Assembly: GCA_024036415.1 (NCBI GenBank) | Contig: JAMWET010003067.1 | Coordinates: 293,501 to 357,500 of the forward strand | Reading direction: 5' to 3' | DNA from: Prochilodus magdalenae | Taxonomy: Eukaryota; Chordata; Actinopteri; Characiformes; Prochilodontidae | DNA length: 64,000 nt | Shown here: positions 32,962 through 51,152 of the stretch, one piece after another | How the letters are laid out: each line of letters opens with the position of its first letter | Position numbering within the stretch: position 1 is the stretch's first letter | Notes under the pieces: generated by a model | What the model was told of the DNA's origin: nothing | Database searches by the model: none | What the model saw: the letters and a program-made list of their open reading frames with translations, nothing else | Made by a program: the position numbers and the translations under genes

Positions 32962-35900
32962 ATGGCTTCATACAGGACATTTCTGCTTCTGTGCTTGCTA
33001 TCTGCTGAGAAACTGCATTTGGTGAGTTTAAATTTTAGCATCTTTTATTATTCCAGTGGGCATCATTTGTCTGACAGACTCTTAGCACATGCCTAATGGC
33101 CATTTAATGCATCTTCAAAAAGAGTATGCTAAAAGAGATGCCTCATATTGCCTGGACTAGATGTGCACCTCTTTTCCCAAGTAAATAAAATTCTTTTAAA
33201 GATATTATTAAGATTATTATGATAATATAGCCAATGTATTATCCATATAATTTTGCCTTTCAGGTTACTTATGTTTGGAAATAACAGGATGTAAAATATG
33301 TCATTCACGTGGAAATGATGTGTACATTTGATTCAGACAAAATCGATACATCACTTTTGTAGTGTAATTAAAGATCATGTGACAGGAAAGGCATTGCTGT
33401 GGATTTCTTTTTGCGCTATGTTCTAATTACAGTGATTTAAAGTGATGAAGTATGTGCTGTATGGGTTCCAGAGAATCTCTGTAGATTTCTGGAATAATGT
33501 TTATGTGAAAATTATTGCAATATTCATATAAAATATTCATCAATGTCCACAGTTAATAATAAGCCTATACACAGCATTGATTCAGTTACACTACTTACTG
33601 TATATGAACAGATGTGTAAGTCATATGATTACTCATTTTTCATCTGATTGTTTTTCTCTTACAGTCTACATCCTCACTCACAGGTAAGACATAGTTTTCT
33701 TATACAAGATATTGATAACTGCTTACATTCTTAAACAGGGAAATCTTGAGGTTTGTGGTGTGTTTATTTGTTTAATATCAGGCGTTGAGGAGGTGGATGT
33801 GGACCAGGGGAAAGACTTGGACTTATTTGACATAAATGAAGGTCTGTGCACTTTTGTTGGTTCTTACTGCAGTATTTCCAGAGCAACAGTGATGTTTGTT
33901 TTTACTTGGTGTTTTACTCCTGATTTCTGTGTAACAGAAGCAGGACTTGACCTGGTAGAGGGAGACATTGTCATTGATAAGGTCAGTATATTAAGTTATA
34001 AGCTCACCAGACATGTAAACATGTAGACATGTAGACCTAAATGTAGTCTAATAGCATGTAATACCTCCACAATCACAAATACCAACCGTGACTTGATTAG
34101 GCATGGGCTGGACACATTCATAGATGTAAGCAACAATAATGTTCAGCCACGCTTGCAATAAAGAATTGAGCTGTTGGGCCAAATTTGGTGGAAGCTATCC
34201 CTGGCACAATTCTGGGGAGATTTTTGTAGACTATAGCCACTGCTGGTAGACCCATATGACCATATGCTTCTTTTTTTGTTGTGCTTTTCTATTTTTGTTT
34301 TTTTTGTTTTTTTAACTTTTTTTGTATATACTTAATATACATATACTTAATTGCTGTTGAACTAAAATGTCTTGTGTTTCACTTAGTCCCCATCTGTAAA
34401 CGATTAGTAATGCTGCTCTGCAGTATTACAAGTGTTAGTGTGGTGAGGGTTAAACTTGTGGAATGTGTGTGATTAACAGACGGACAGCAGAAACGCTATT
34501 CTGGATAATCGGTATCGCTGGCCTACCACTGTCCCATACTACCTCGAGAACAACTTGGGTAAAATCCTGCATTCTCATTTCATTCTAAGAGAAAAACCCA
34601 TAAACCAAAATAAATGTACACGGATTGATTCAAATGTAGGGGTGCATCGATCCCAATGCTGCTATTGAGAATCGACTCAATACTGTTGTGATTTACTCAT
34701 ACCAATTCCAACACCACCTGAGATGGTGTTGCATAAGCCCAGTATACACTGATGCACCAATGAACAAATGACTCAAGCAGGCAGTTTCTGATGCTGTGGC
34801 AGTTGGATGCAGAGTGATTAGTCACTTTGAACATTATGCATGTTTTGCACTGTTTGATTTTAGTCCACTTTAAAGCATCCAGTATTGTTTTTTGGTCTTA
34901 TCATTTTCTGAATCATTTATTGATGTTATGTACTATTATGTATCATATTCAGTCTGGGAAAAATGGTATTCATATATCCCTTAAAAGGTATACACAGTAA
35001 AAAATTTAACTGTATTTATCCAACAAAATAAATTTGATAAATGATGTGATATTTTACATCAGTTCATTTGCTCTGTGTTTGTTCCAAATTTTTGTGTGCA
35101 GAAATCAATGCTAAAGGAATAGTGCTGAAGGCATTTGAGCAGTACCGACTTAAGACTTGCATTGACTTCAAACCCTGGAGTGGCGAGCCAAACTACATTT
35201 CTGTGTTCAAAGGTTCTGGGTAAGGAACACCAGCAGAGCTCTTGTTAAAATCCATTAAATCTGTATTCAAATATGTATAACTCACCATGACATACAGCAA
35301 GACTGATATATACAAGTACACAAGTTACACAGGCTTCAGTAAGATTACTATGCTGTAACCCTAATAGGGTCCAAACATGAATGCACCATGAAGGGGCACC
35401 ACTGTCTCCAATAAATGAAACCCAGAACCAAACCACTAGTAAGCCATACACATAGTTAATTTAAAATGTTAACCTCAGCTAACATTACTTACCAAGTCAC
35501 ACTTTACCTTCTACAAAGCTGAAGCTTTTTTACAACCAGTTTTTATTTACATTTTGTGTTCCAAATGTAAATAAATTAGCCAGCTTATTAAATAATAATG
35601 CAATAAATTCAGTAAACTGATGTTAGAAATTGTTGTCGTTTAATTAAAGTACTCTAGGCTAAAATATTGTGGTGTTAGCATAGACTAAGACATGGGAAAC
35701 ATTAGGTATGCAGGCAAAAGCGTATTTATCTAACAGTCAACAAGGAAGAACTGCTGCTCAGCACTAAGAAGGCAACTAGGACAGCAGGCAGGTCACTTCT
35801 AGCTATACGGTTCTCCTTTATGGTAAACGCTAGCCCCACAAGCCAACACACATAACATTAACAAGTGAAACCACAAGTGTTAATGCCCCTCCTAGTTTTA

Positions 35901-36502
35901 AGTGTGGCAGCTCCCTTTCATAGAGCTGCTTTGCATGGCCATGCCTAAGACAGAACACCACAGTATCACAATAAACCACAATAACTTGGTATGAACTTGA
36001 TCTTGCACTGTAGCTGTACTCTATCCAATCTGCCATGTGACAGCACATCTTTACTGTGCAATAGTTTACTCTGAGTTTACTCTGCAAAACCATCAATATC
36101 ACCAAAACAGCAAAGAGATCCATTTACTGATTAAAACACCACAAAAAAGATGAGAACTGTAGTTTAATCATTAACAGCCACTTTGAGACTGAAAAGAATC
36201 TTCTTCTATTTTGCCATTCTCTGCATTGACAGGTGTTACTCCTATGTGGGCAATCGGCGAGTAGGAAAGCAGGAGTTATCCATTGGACAATACTGTGACC
36301 ACTTGGCAACTGTGGAGCATGAGTTCCTTCATGCTCTGGGCTTCTGGCATGAGCAGTCCCGTTCTGACCGAGATGATTATGTGCAAATCGTTTGGGACGA
36401 GATTGCAGCTGGTTAGTTAAACTACACTGTTAGTTAGTGAATTCAATAGTCAGCAAATACTATTACTATTACTCTTACTACTGCTACTACCACTACTACT
36501 AC

Positions 36503-36545
<43 letters not shown>

Positions 36546-38706
36546 ACAATTAAAATACAAGTAAGCAAAACATGGGATTAAATTTTTTTTTAAATAATTG
36601 AAATTATGTTTATTCATTTTCATGAGCGATGCATAAAAACAGAAATCTGCCTTAACCTCATTAACCTCATGCACAATAGGCATGCTTGTAGTTCTGCATC
36701 TTAAAAAAATCAGTCTGGATACAGAAACAAACAATATAAATAATAAACGGTTAATTATTAGACCAATTTGCTACGCCTGTACAGACAAAAGAAATGGACC
36801 AACAATAAATTCATGTAGAACACCATATTTTATAGAACACAAATAAATATGATATATTTCTGTTTTTTTTAAAACATTTCCTGTCAGTCCACCTGAACTT
36901 TTAAATCTCTCTATGAATATGATGTGGTCCACTGCATTGAAGGCAGCAGAAAGTTGGAATAGTATAAGGAGTAATATTTTGTTCCCAGCATTGAGGTGCT
37001 GCTTTGAACAGCGCTGTTTCTGCACAATGACCATTTTCTGATGTTATTGTAATTGGCAGCCATTCTAAGAGTACAATCTACAACTGAACTACAGAACAAC
37101 CAAGCTAAAGATGCAGGAGACATGTTTTGGACTTTAACCAAGTCACCACTAAACTTGGTGCACTTTCAGTACATACCTGTTTGTCCTCATTAATCCGGAA
37201 AACAGTCAAACTTTTTTATTTTATTCTTGCATGTTTTTAATAATTGAATAGTCTAATAATGCCAATTTACAGATGAAGCCAGACTCATGAGTGTCACCCT
37301 GGATATTTTGACAAAGCCCTGCTAGATTATCCTTTGCTTTACTGTGCTTAGGAGGAATAATACTACATCATGCCAGGGAAATTCAAACATACTGAAATGT
37401 ATTGGGGTGCGGGGTGGGTAGCGCTGTGACCTCACAGCAAGAAGGACCTGGGTTTAATCATGTGTCTGGGCTGTGATGGACTAGCAACCTGCTCAGGGTG
37501 TTTCCTGTTTAATGCCCAGTGAGCGCTGGGATAGGCTCCAGCAGCCCCCAGACCAGAGGGATAAAGCCGTTTAGAATATGAGTGAGTGAGTTAGTGCAAT
37601 GTATTTCTTTGCATGATCTTTGGCTAGAAACCTTATTTTCCACATTTCATTTCTAGGTAGAGAGCACAACTTCAACACCTATAGTGATACAGTGTCCAGT
37701 GCTCTAGGCGTGCCCTACGACTACACCTCTGTTATGCACTACAGTAAGACTGCCTTCAGTAAGAGCTCCAACCCAACCATTGTGACTAAAATACCAGAAT
37801 TTTTGGACGTGATTGGTCAACGCATGGAGTTCAGTTCCAGTGATATACTCAAGCTAAACAAGCTTTACAACTGCAGTAAGTTCCCACAATCGTCATTCAC
37901 TGTTTCATGCCTGTTTACGGTTATAAAACATTCGCTGTCTTAGAGATTTTCTATTAATTAAGATTTTTATGTTGTGCTTCTGTCTTCCTCCAGCCACTTT
38001 CACAGCCTTCTTAGATTCCTGTAGTTTTGAGGAGCCGAATATCTGTGGTATGATCCAGGAAGTGGATGCAAAGGGCACATGGAAACGTGTCAGTAGTGTA
38101 AACGCCGGTCCAAACACTGACTACACCAACATGGGCCAGTGTAATGGTATGAATACTGCTATTTACACAAACTCCTCCAGCACTATGTGTATCAACGCTG
38201 GTAAAATGTCATTTGCCTGCTCTTGATATTTGGCTAATTTACCGCCACCTCCAGCCTTCCAAGTGTATTTCCTTTTAAATGATTTTATTGTGATTGTATA
38301 ATATTAGACTGAAATAAATAGGGCTATATCTAACCTCTTTTTCAGGTGCAGGTTTCTTTATGCATTTTAGCACTGCCACTGGGAGCACTGGAGACAAGGC
38401 TTACCTGGAGAGCCGGATTTTTTACCCTAAACGAGGATTCCAGTGCCTGCAGTTCTACCTGTATAACAGTGGGAGCACTGATGACAAGCTGAACGTGTGG
38501 GTGCGCGAATATAGCAGCACAAACCCCAAAGGAGTGCTGAGACTCATTCAAACAATCAGTGGTAATTCAATCAGCTACTCAGATTTGTTTCTTCTCTTCC
38601 CCAGTACAATAGATTCCTGGATCTGTGATAGACATGACCTGAATAGAACATATTTTTTTTCTACTTCTTAATAATAATAATAATGATAGTAATAGTAATA
38701 ATAATA

Positions 38707-38754
<48 letters not shown>

Positions 38755-40907
38755 CTAATAATAATACTACTAATAATAATTATTATTATTAGGCCCTTAT
38801 ATCAAAGCTGAAAGCTTTGTTACACTATTAAAATTGTGGATACACAAGTAATACACTCATCGTGAAAAAAAATTGTTGTACCCAGAAGGAATGCTATTGC
38901 TATTTGGAAGGAAGTTAAAAGTTACCAGGAACAACAGGAACAATAAATTTAGACTGATATGGACAATATTTATTGAGCTGCACATACAGAGGTAGCATGG
39001 CTGCCATGTTTGCTAACATAATATGCCAGATATCTGTAGAGGTTCCTAATGGTGTCCTGCAATAATCCATCTTATGCAGCTTCATATACAGATTCATTGG
39101 TCATCTACACCAAGACACATGAAGATGACCTGCTACGATTCTGAGTTACTTCATGACAGTCTGGCATGACACCGCTGCAGTCTTTTGCAATTGCTTTGTG
39201 GTGGTGTTGTGGGCAGCCGTTGAAACGGTTTGCATGCACATATTCCTGCGTCGTGCAGCTGTCTGCCAATGGTGCTGGGACAGGATGAATTATAGAGGGC
39301 ATCATGGGCATCATTGGTGAATGTCCGCATTTGTAACTATTGGGTCAGTCAGGTACTGTACCTGTCTGTACTTACTTCACATGCACAGCTGAGGGTGAAA
39401 CTTGAATTATTCGGGTGTCTTAAAATGCTAAACGTGCCCACCAAGTTTCATTCCTGGTTGGTTGATTCTTTCTGGGTGCAGCTATTTGTGTAACTATACT
39501 TTTGATGATAAGGGTGTGTTGTTTTCTTGAACAGGTGGCCTAAGAAACTCCTGGAAGCTTAACCATGTGACGCTGGATGTATCTCAGAAGTTCCGTGTGG
39601 TGTTTGAAGGGGTGAAGGGCACGGGCACATCACAAGGAGGTCTATCTCTGGATGACATCAACCTCTCAGAGACAAAATGCCCTCAACATACTTGGCAAAT
39701 TAAAAACTTCAACAGGCTTCTCGCCACTTCACCTGTTGGTTCCTTGATCTATAGCCCTACCTTTGTGTCCCATGATGGCTACTCTTTCCAGATTAGCCTA
39801 TATGTTAACGGGTACAGTAACAACCTGGGCAACATGGCTGCCTTCTTTTACCTGACCTCAGGACCTCATGACAGCAAGTTGACATGGCCCTGCCCATGGC
39901 GTCAGGTTACCATGGCATTGATGGACCAGAACCCACACATCCAACAACGCATGGACAACCAAAGGATGATAACTACCGACCCTAGCAGGACAACTGTTAA
40001 CTGTAAGAATGAGCAAATGATACAGAAGATAAGACAGATACAAGGCTAGATTTAGTTATAAACACGAACAACTGTAAGGTCCATAAATTTAAATTTTAGA
40101 TTGTACTGTCTTTTATTCGTTTAACTGAGTGTGTTTTCCACCCCTAAAGCTCTGGGTAATGTGCAATACTACTGGGATGACCCACGGAAAGTGGGCACTC
40201 TAGTGAGGAATCCAGATGGTACATCTTACTATCGAGGCCCTGGTTTAGGTTACAGTTCTTTCATCTCACACAGCAGTCTTAAGACCCGTGACTTTATCAA
40301 AGGAGACGATATCTACTTCCTCCTCAGCCTAGAAGGTAACTGTGAAGCTGCTGTTTTTAAATGATTGCCAATTAATCAATTAAGGTACCCTTTGAGAAAA
40401 CACAATACCATTGTTTTAATAATATCCAATAACAGACATTAAGCCTTTTCCTATTTGTATAAAACCTGCCCCATCACAAAAAAAGCTGCAGCAGGCATTG
40501 AAATCATCATTTCTTTCATTTTTCCAGATTTGACTGGTCTTCTGAGAAGTCAATCTGAACCTCAGCCTGTTGCCTGTGGTGAGAACTGCTTAGAAAGCAG
40601 CTCATTGTCAGATGACTCCACAACAAGGGTTACTTCATATTCCACTGTGATGGTGGTGGTGGCGGCGGTGTGTGCATTTGGGGGAGCCATCATGATGCTG
40701 CTTGCTGTTGCGAGCGTGCTGTATGTGGTAAAGAGAAGGCAAGAGAGAAGAAAAATGAACAAACAGGGAATGAAGGAGCCAGAAAAAGTCAATGGCCGTA
40801 AGTATCCATTAATTACAAACTTTAGTAGTATACAATTATTAATAGTTTGTGAGTAACATTAATTTGTCCCTTTCTTTACAGAACTTCCCAGCCCCCTCAG
40901 TTTATAG
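32962..40907 (+). CDS. mep1b: meprin beta-type metalloprotease, second tandem copy
   Basis: Exons: 32962-33021, 33665-33683, 33782-33841, 33938-33981, 34480-34558, 35102-35219, 36233-36411, 37657-37875, 37994-38146, 38346-38561, 39535-40002, 40150-40335, 40528-40797 and 40882-40907 (698 aa). The first twelve exons have the same lengths as in the first copy. Domain order is the same: signal peptide, VEGDI propeptide, astacin domain (zinc site [11 protein letters not shown], Met-turn SVMHY), MAM, MATH, transmembrane about 641-667, basic tail. The predicted activation bond is Arg65-Asn66, matching the tryptic Arg-Asn site of mammalian meprin beta. Only 192 bp separate exons 12 and 13, so an EGF-like exon is truly absent. 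The membrane-proximal stalk has Cys617 and Cys621 where the first copy has Tyr. The tail ends in QLPSPLSL after a normal exon 14. Its 3' end faces MCM3 284 bp away. Confidence 0.95.
36470..36543 (+). repeat. trinucleotide (TTA)n tract
   Basis: ACT/ATT trinucleotides grade into pure TTA units in meprin intron 7. The long Asn/Ser-rich minus frame over it is a product of the repeat. Confidence 0.9.
36740..37300. repeat. dispersed teleost repeat in intron 7 of the second meprin
   Basis: It carries CTCTCTATGAATATGATGTGGTCCACTGCATT in part and AAGGCAGCAGAAAG, words of the same family as the intron 10 repeat at 24.3-25.3 kb, from memory of common fish repeats. No intact protein. Confidence 0.5.
37405..37595 (+). 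repeat. SINE-like or retroposon 3' fragment
   Basis: It contains TAGCGCTGTGACCTCACAGC, AAGAAGGACCTGGGTTTAATC, GTGATGGACTAGCAACCTG and GATAGGCTCCAGCAGCCCCC, a very common fish repeat signature. It is flanked on the right by GAGTGAGTGAG. Confidence 0.6.
38671..38790 (+). repeat. AAT/ATG trinucleotide microsatellite
   Basis: Interrupted AAT units with GATAGT and ACT variants in meprin intron 10 of the second copy. Confidence 0.9.
40578..40584 (+). promoter_or_regulatory. internal alternative splice donor in exon 13 of the second meprin
   Basis: TGTG|GTGAGA lies in phase 1, at the position of the GTAAGG donor in the first copy. Splicing from here to exon 14 would delete 219 nt (73 codons) including the whole membrane anchor, then continue GAA-CTT-CCC to the normal stop. 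A secreted form would result. Inferred from sequence only. Confidence 0.4.
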
Positions 40908-41191
40908 TGAAACAGGCCATGATCAAAGTACCAAAATATCTCTTGTACCAAATTATTTTGTATATACAATTTTTACAAACTCTCTTAATGTTTTCAAATA
41001 ATATTAAAAAAATGAAAAAAAAAAAATTAATGCCTCCCATGTCTTTATCATACACATGAAAACTCAAATAAGTGCCCAAGCTGTTTATTAGTGACCATCT
41101 GAATGACAAACATGAACAGTATGAACAAAAGGTCCAGCACATACAACAAAACCCAAGAACAATTTCAGTGCATTTTATGCTTCTTTCAGTA
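40908..41191. other. shared 3' flank of convergent meprin and MCM3 genes
   Basis: Only 284 bp separate the two stop codons. ATTAAA at 41003-41008 could serve the plus-strand meprin. TTTATT at 41084-41089 is AATAAA for the minus-strand MCM3 gene. The two 3' UTRs therefore end close together or overlap. Confidence 0.6.
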
Positions 41192-47606
<6,415 letters not shown>

Positions 47607-50480
47607 TTTCCCACAGCACTACACCTGTGAGGCTCAACAGAACACATTTAGCCAGTTAATTCAGTGTATACATCATGTCTGAATAAGGACGATTCCTCAG
47701 TCAGTAATGTGTTTTACACACCATGTTTAAAAATAGAAATCTAAGACACTAAGGCTCCCCATCAAATAGGGCAAAATAAGTGTTTTGGTAACTACTGCAA
47801 TTTTTAGGGCAAAAATCTTTTAAATTTGGAGAGCAAGAAAAAAATATTTTAAAAGAGAACTCTGACTGTTCAGACATATAGGCATACAGATCAGATATGG
47901 TGTACAGACGTAATATCTCCAAGGCATTACATAAAGCATGCAAGAAGCTTTATTTACAACTGAAAACAGAAGAAAATATTTTTACCAGTAGGCTGCCATT
48001 TGGTGCCACATCACATGGTTACAGTCATGACACAAGAAGGCCTCCGTCATATTAGTATTGGACATGTACTCTTTTATATAAAAAGGTAAGTACTGACAGT
48101 CAGGCTTCCTTTTTAATCAGAGATGTAGTACAAGCATGTCAAAGTAAACATCCTAGTTTAGGGACGAATCCCCAACAATACGTCCTGGTAGCTTCAACAG
48201 ATAAAATTGAACTACAGTAGAATTTTATTGGAATATGTAATTGTTTTAAAAGCATAATGCAAAATATTAGATGTAGGCAGTGAGGTATTATCTGATTCAA
48301 CTGTACTTCATACATCGCTTTAACACAACACTGTAAATCACCAGTCTATGACTGATCACCAGAACATCACTTTAAACTATTTACCCCATAACATGCTTCA
48401 GAAATTACACTGACTAATATTTAGCTACCGTTTTGTAGGTGACAATGCGCTACAGCAGTTCTAAAATATAGTCCACTTTCAGGACCTAAAAATACCCAGA
48501 ATGGCAGAAACGCTAACACAAAGCTTAATGGATAACATTAATCAAAAGGTCCTAAATATGTCTTAGATTAATTGCTTTGAGCACATCTAAAAATAAATCT
48601 AAATGTGAGCTTTCACATAAAAGAACAAACTTCTACTTTGATGCTAATGTACTAATATGGATGTACAAAGACATTTAAGGAGGTTTATAAGGAAAACTAG
48701 GACTTGAAGTTTTTAGTACAAAATCAGTTTTGGCAGTACCATTTCACTGTTTGGATCACTACTTCATTAAAGCATCAGTGCATTTTTTTCAAGGGTTGCT
48801 TTAGGCTTCAACAAACATTAAACAGTTCCCTCCCAAAATGTGTGCAGATGTTTTGGATACCACAATTTATTTAAGTCATATTCATCCTCAGTATTTCCCC
48901 TCACCTGCAGTCAGAAGATAACTCCTCAAAGGCCCTGCTGTGAACCACAGCAACAGGAAAACACTATAAGAACAATGGTGTGTGTGCGGCAGCTACAGGT
49001 ACGCTGTTTAGGCCATGAAGGTTGCAGGGCTGGGAACCAATCGTGCTAATTAGTCATTTAAAGGGACAGTTCAGTGCAAAATCACATTTGCAAAACTTCC
49101 CCGTTTAGCCCAAACAGCTGTCAATCAGCCAATACCCTTGAGCTCAACTTGTAAGATCTGTGTGCTTTTCTATACCAAACATGTTCATAATTCACTATTG
49201 TTAACCTCTCTTTATCTCTTAGAACTAAATAGGCTGGCATAAAATAAAAAGACTTCTTATTGGTTGCCCTGTAGTATGCAGCATGTCATTCAAAAAGCAC
49301 CCAGAGCTGAAACACATTGAACATAAATTCAATATGAATTCCAAAAGAATACACGCTGAACAAGTAGATATATGTAAAAGTGTTTCTGCAGCTTTGATTT
49401 GACCATATGGACTGGGTACATTTTAAAACTTGCATAACAATATTTACATATTTCTTCAAACTCTTTTGAAAAAAAAAAGTGAAGGAAATTATGTTTATGA
49501 TACTGTTATTTAACAGATAACAGCTTGACACACAGTGTCACAGAAATTACACAGCAAATCTATCTAAAATAAATCTGCACCATGCTAACTGACAGGATAT
49601 AGTATTTTCATCATTCGACAGCATAGGTCACTTTAACCTTGTAGCTCCACTGTAAAACCAAAGAAGCAAACTTCAGATAAAACATGCCAAAGCTGAGCAG
49701 CCACACCTGGGGTACGAGGAAGACTATATATTTGGTTAAATAACTTACTAAGCCATTGCCTTAGAACACGGGCCTACAGGGATACACGCTGGGCATTTCA
49801 GCATTTAGGGGATTTATGGTGGATGATGGTTATAGTATTTAAAACCTAGTAATCATAATAATATGGGTCGAGGGGTTCAATCAACTGGATACAAGTGAAA
49901 TATATCACCAATATGGAGGGGAAAAAATTTGACATACACATAACACACTATGTTTTACATGGATATTAATTCAGAGAGGATGGAGTTGAAAGTGGAATAG
50001 CAGTTTTGCATTAATGATGGTTATTATTTTTAAAAGGAGGAAATTTTAAGGTGAATCATTATTTAAAGCTACACTGAGGAGATGTTTACTCCCAAGTAGA
50101 AATATGGAATTGTATGCAATGTGTGGAAGAACATTTTGTGAAGTGGACTGCGCTTCAGACCACAAAAGCGGATGAAACTGATGTTTGCAAGTGCATTGAA
50201 AAGGCATTCAAAGAGAACTGCGCTAGCAGTCCCACAGAATATGCCACTAGCCACATCGCAGCAGGCCTGTCAAGATGCGTCCAGTGTGTTTGATCCACAG
50301 ACATTATGCTTCACTCTTGCACTTCCCGCATATAAACGACCCCATTTTCCCTTTAACAGCCGGTTCCTCTGACCCCACTGCTGAGGCTCCTCTTTATCCC
50401 ATCACTGACGTAACCCGAAACAGAGAGGGCTCTTTTGTAGAGACGAGACTGCCAAACATAAAGACTGCACTATTCAAATC
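47607..50480. other. upstream region of MCM3
   Basis: No coding exon recognised. A minus-strand acceptor (CCTCACAG, at about 47623) precedes the start-codon exon, so MCM3 probably has an upstream 5' UTR exon in this stretch or at the GC-rich island near 50.5 kb. The remainder is AT-rich intergenic or intronic DNA. Confidence 0.5.
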
Positions 50481-50780
50481 CCCCGGATAAGCGGCTCCTC
50501 CACCGCTCCAAACCGCAGCAAGCCGTCCGTTCACCACCATCACCTGAGCCCCGCCCCCTCGCTGCAGGTGTGGCACGTGATCGAGACTCTGCGCAGCAGT
50601 CGCAAAGGCTCCCGGAAAGTGGTCGAGCGAGATTCCTGAATGCTACGAAACTGAGGAGCTCAGAGATCGGAAAGGGAAGCAAATGTGAGAAAAACAGCTT
50701 TAAAGCGGTAAGTGGTCGCTCGGTCCTTCCGAGTGCGGTGTAATAGTGCGGGGAGTGAGCAGTGCGCTGTATCTGAGCTG
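50480..50780. promoter_or_regulatory. GC-rich island, likely promoter of the MARVELD3-like gene
   Basis: CpG-rich sequence without a TATA box. A plausible non-coding first exon ends at 50707 with donor GCG|GTAAGTGG. An acceptor (TTTACTGCAG) at 51142 opens the start-codon exon. The island lies between divergent genes, so it may also serve MCM3; distance makes that uncertain. Confidence 0.45.
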
Positions 50781-51152
50781 TGTGCTTTCCTGAGGGGAGC
50801 CAGCTCCTCAGGAGGCGCTTGTTTTTAAGTGTTTTGGGGCGTTTTCAGAAGCGCGACCTCACAAAAACACGAGTTTAACTCTTTTCATAGTGTAAGAAAT
50901 CGTTTAAATCCTCACGTTTGAGCTCTGTTTACGTCTCGGTCGATTGAGTTTTCGGCTTCTGACGTCGGTAAGTTTTTCCAGAAAGTAAACACTTTATTCT
51001 CGACTTTTGTCTGCCTTCATTTCGACCCGACGCTGACCTTTTAGCCTGTAGGGGTCCAAAGGTTGCACTTGTACAGAGACAAGGCAGTGCTACAGTGTCT
51101 AAAGGCAATATGGAGTCTGAACATAATTGTTGTTTACTGCAGTCATTTAGCC

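Noticed and set aside
39105..39320. 69-aa minus frame in meprin intron 10 of the second copy
   Set aside because: No recognisable motif. The stretch looks like an inserted repeat absent from the first copy, but I cannot name it.
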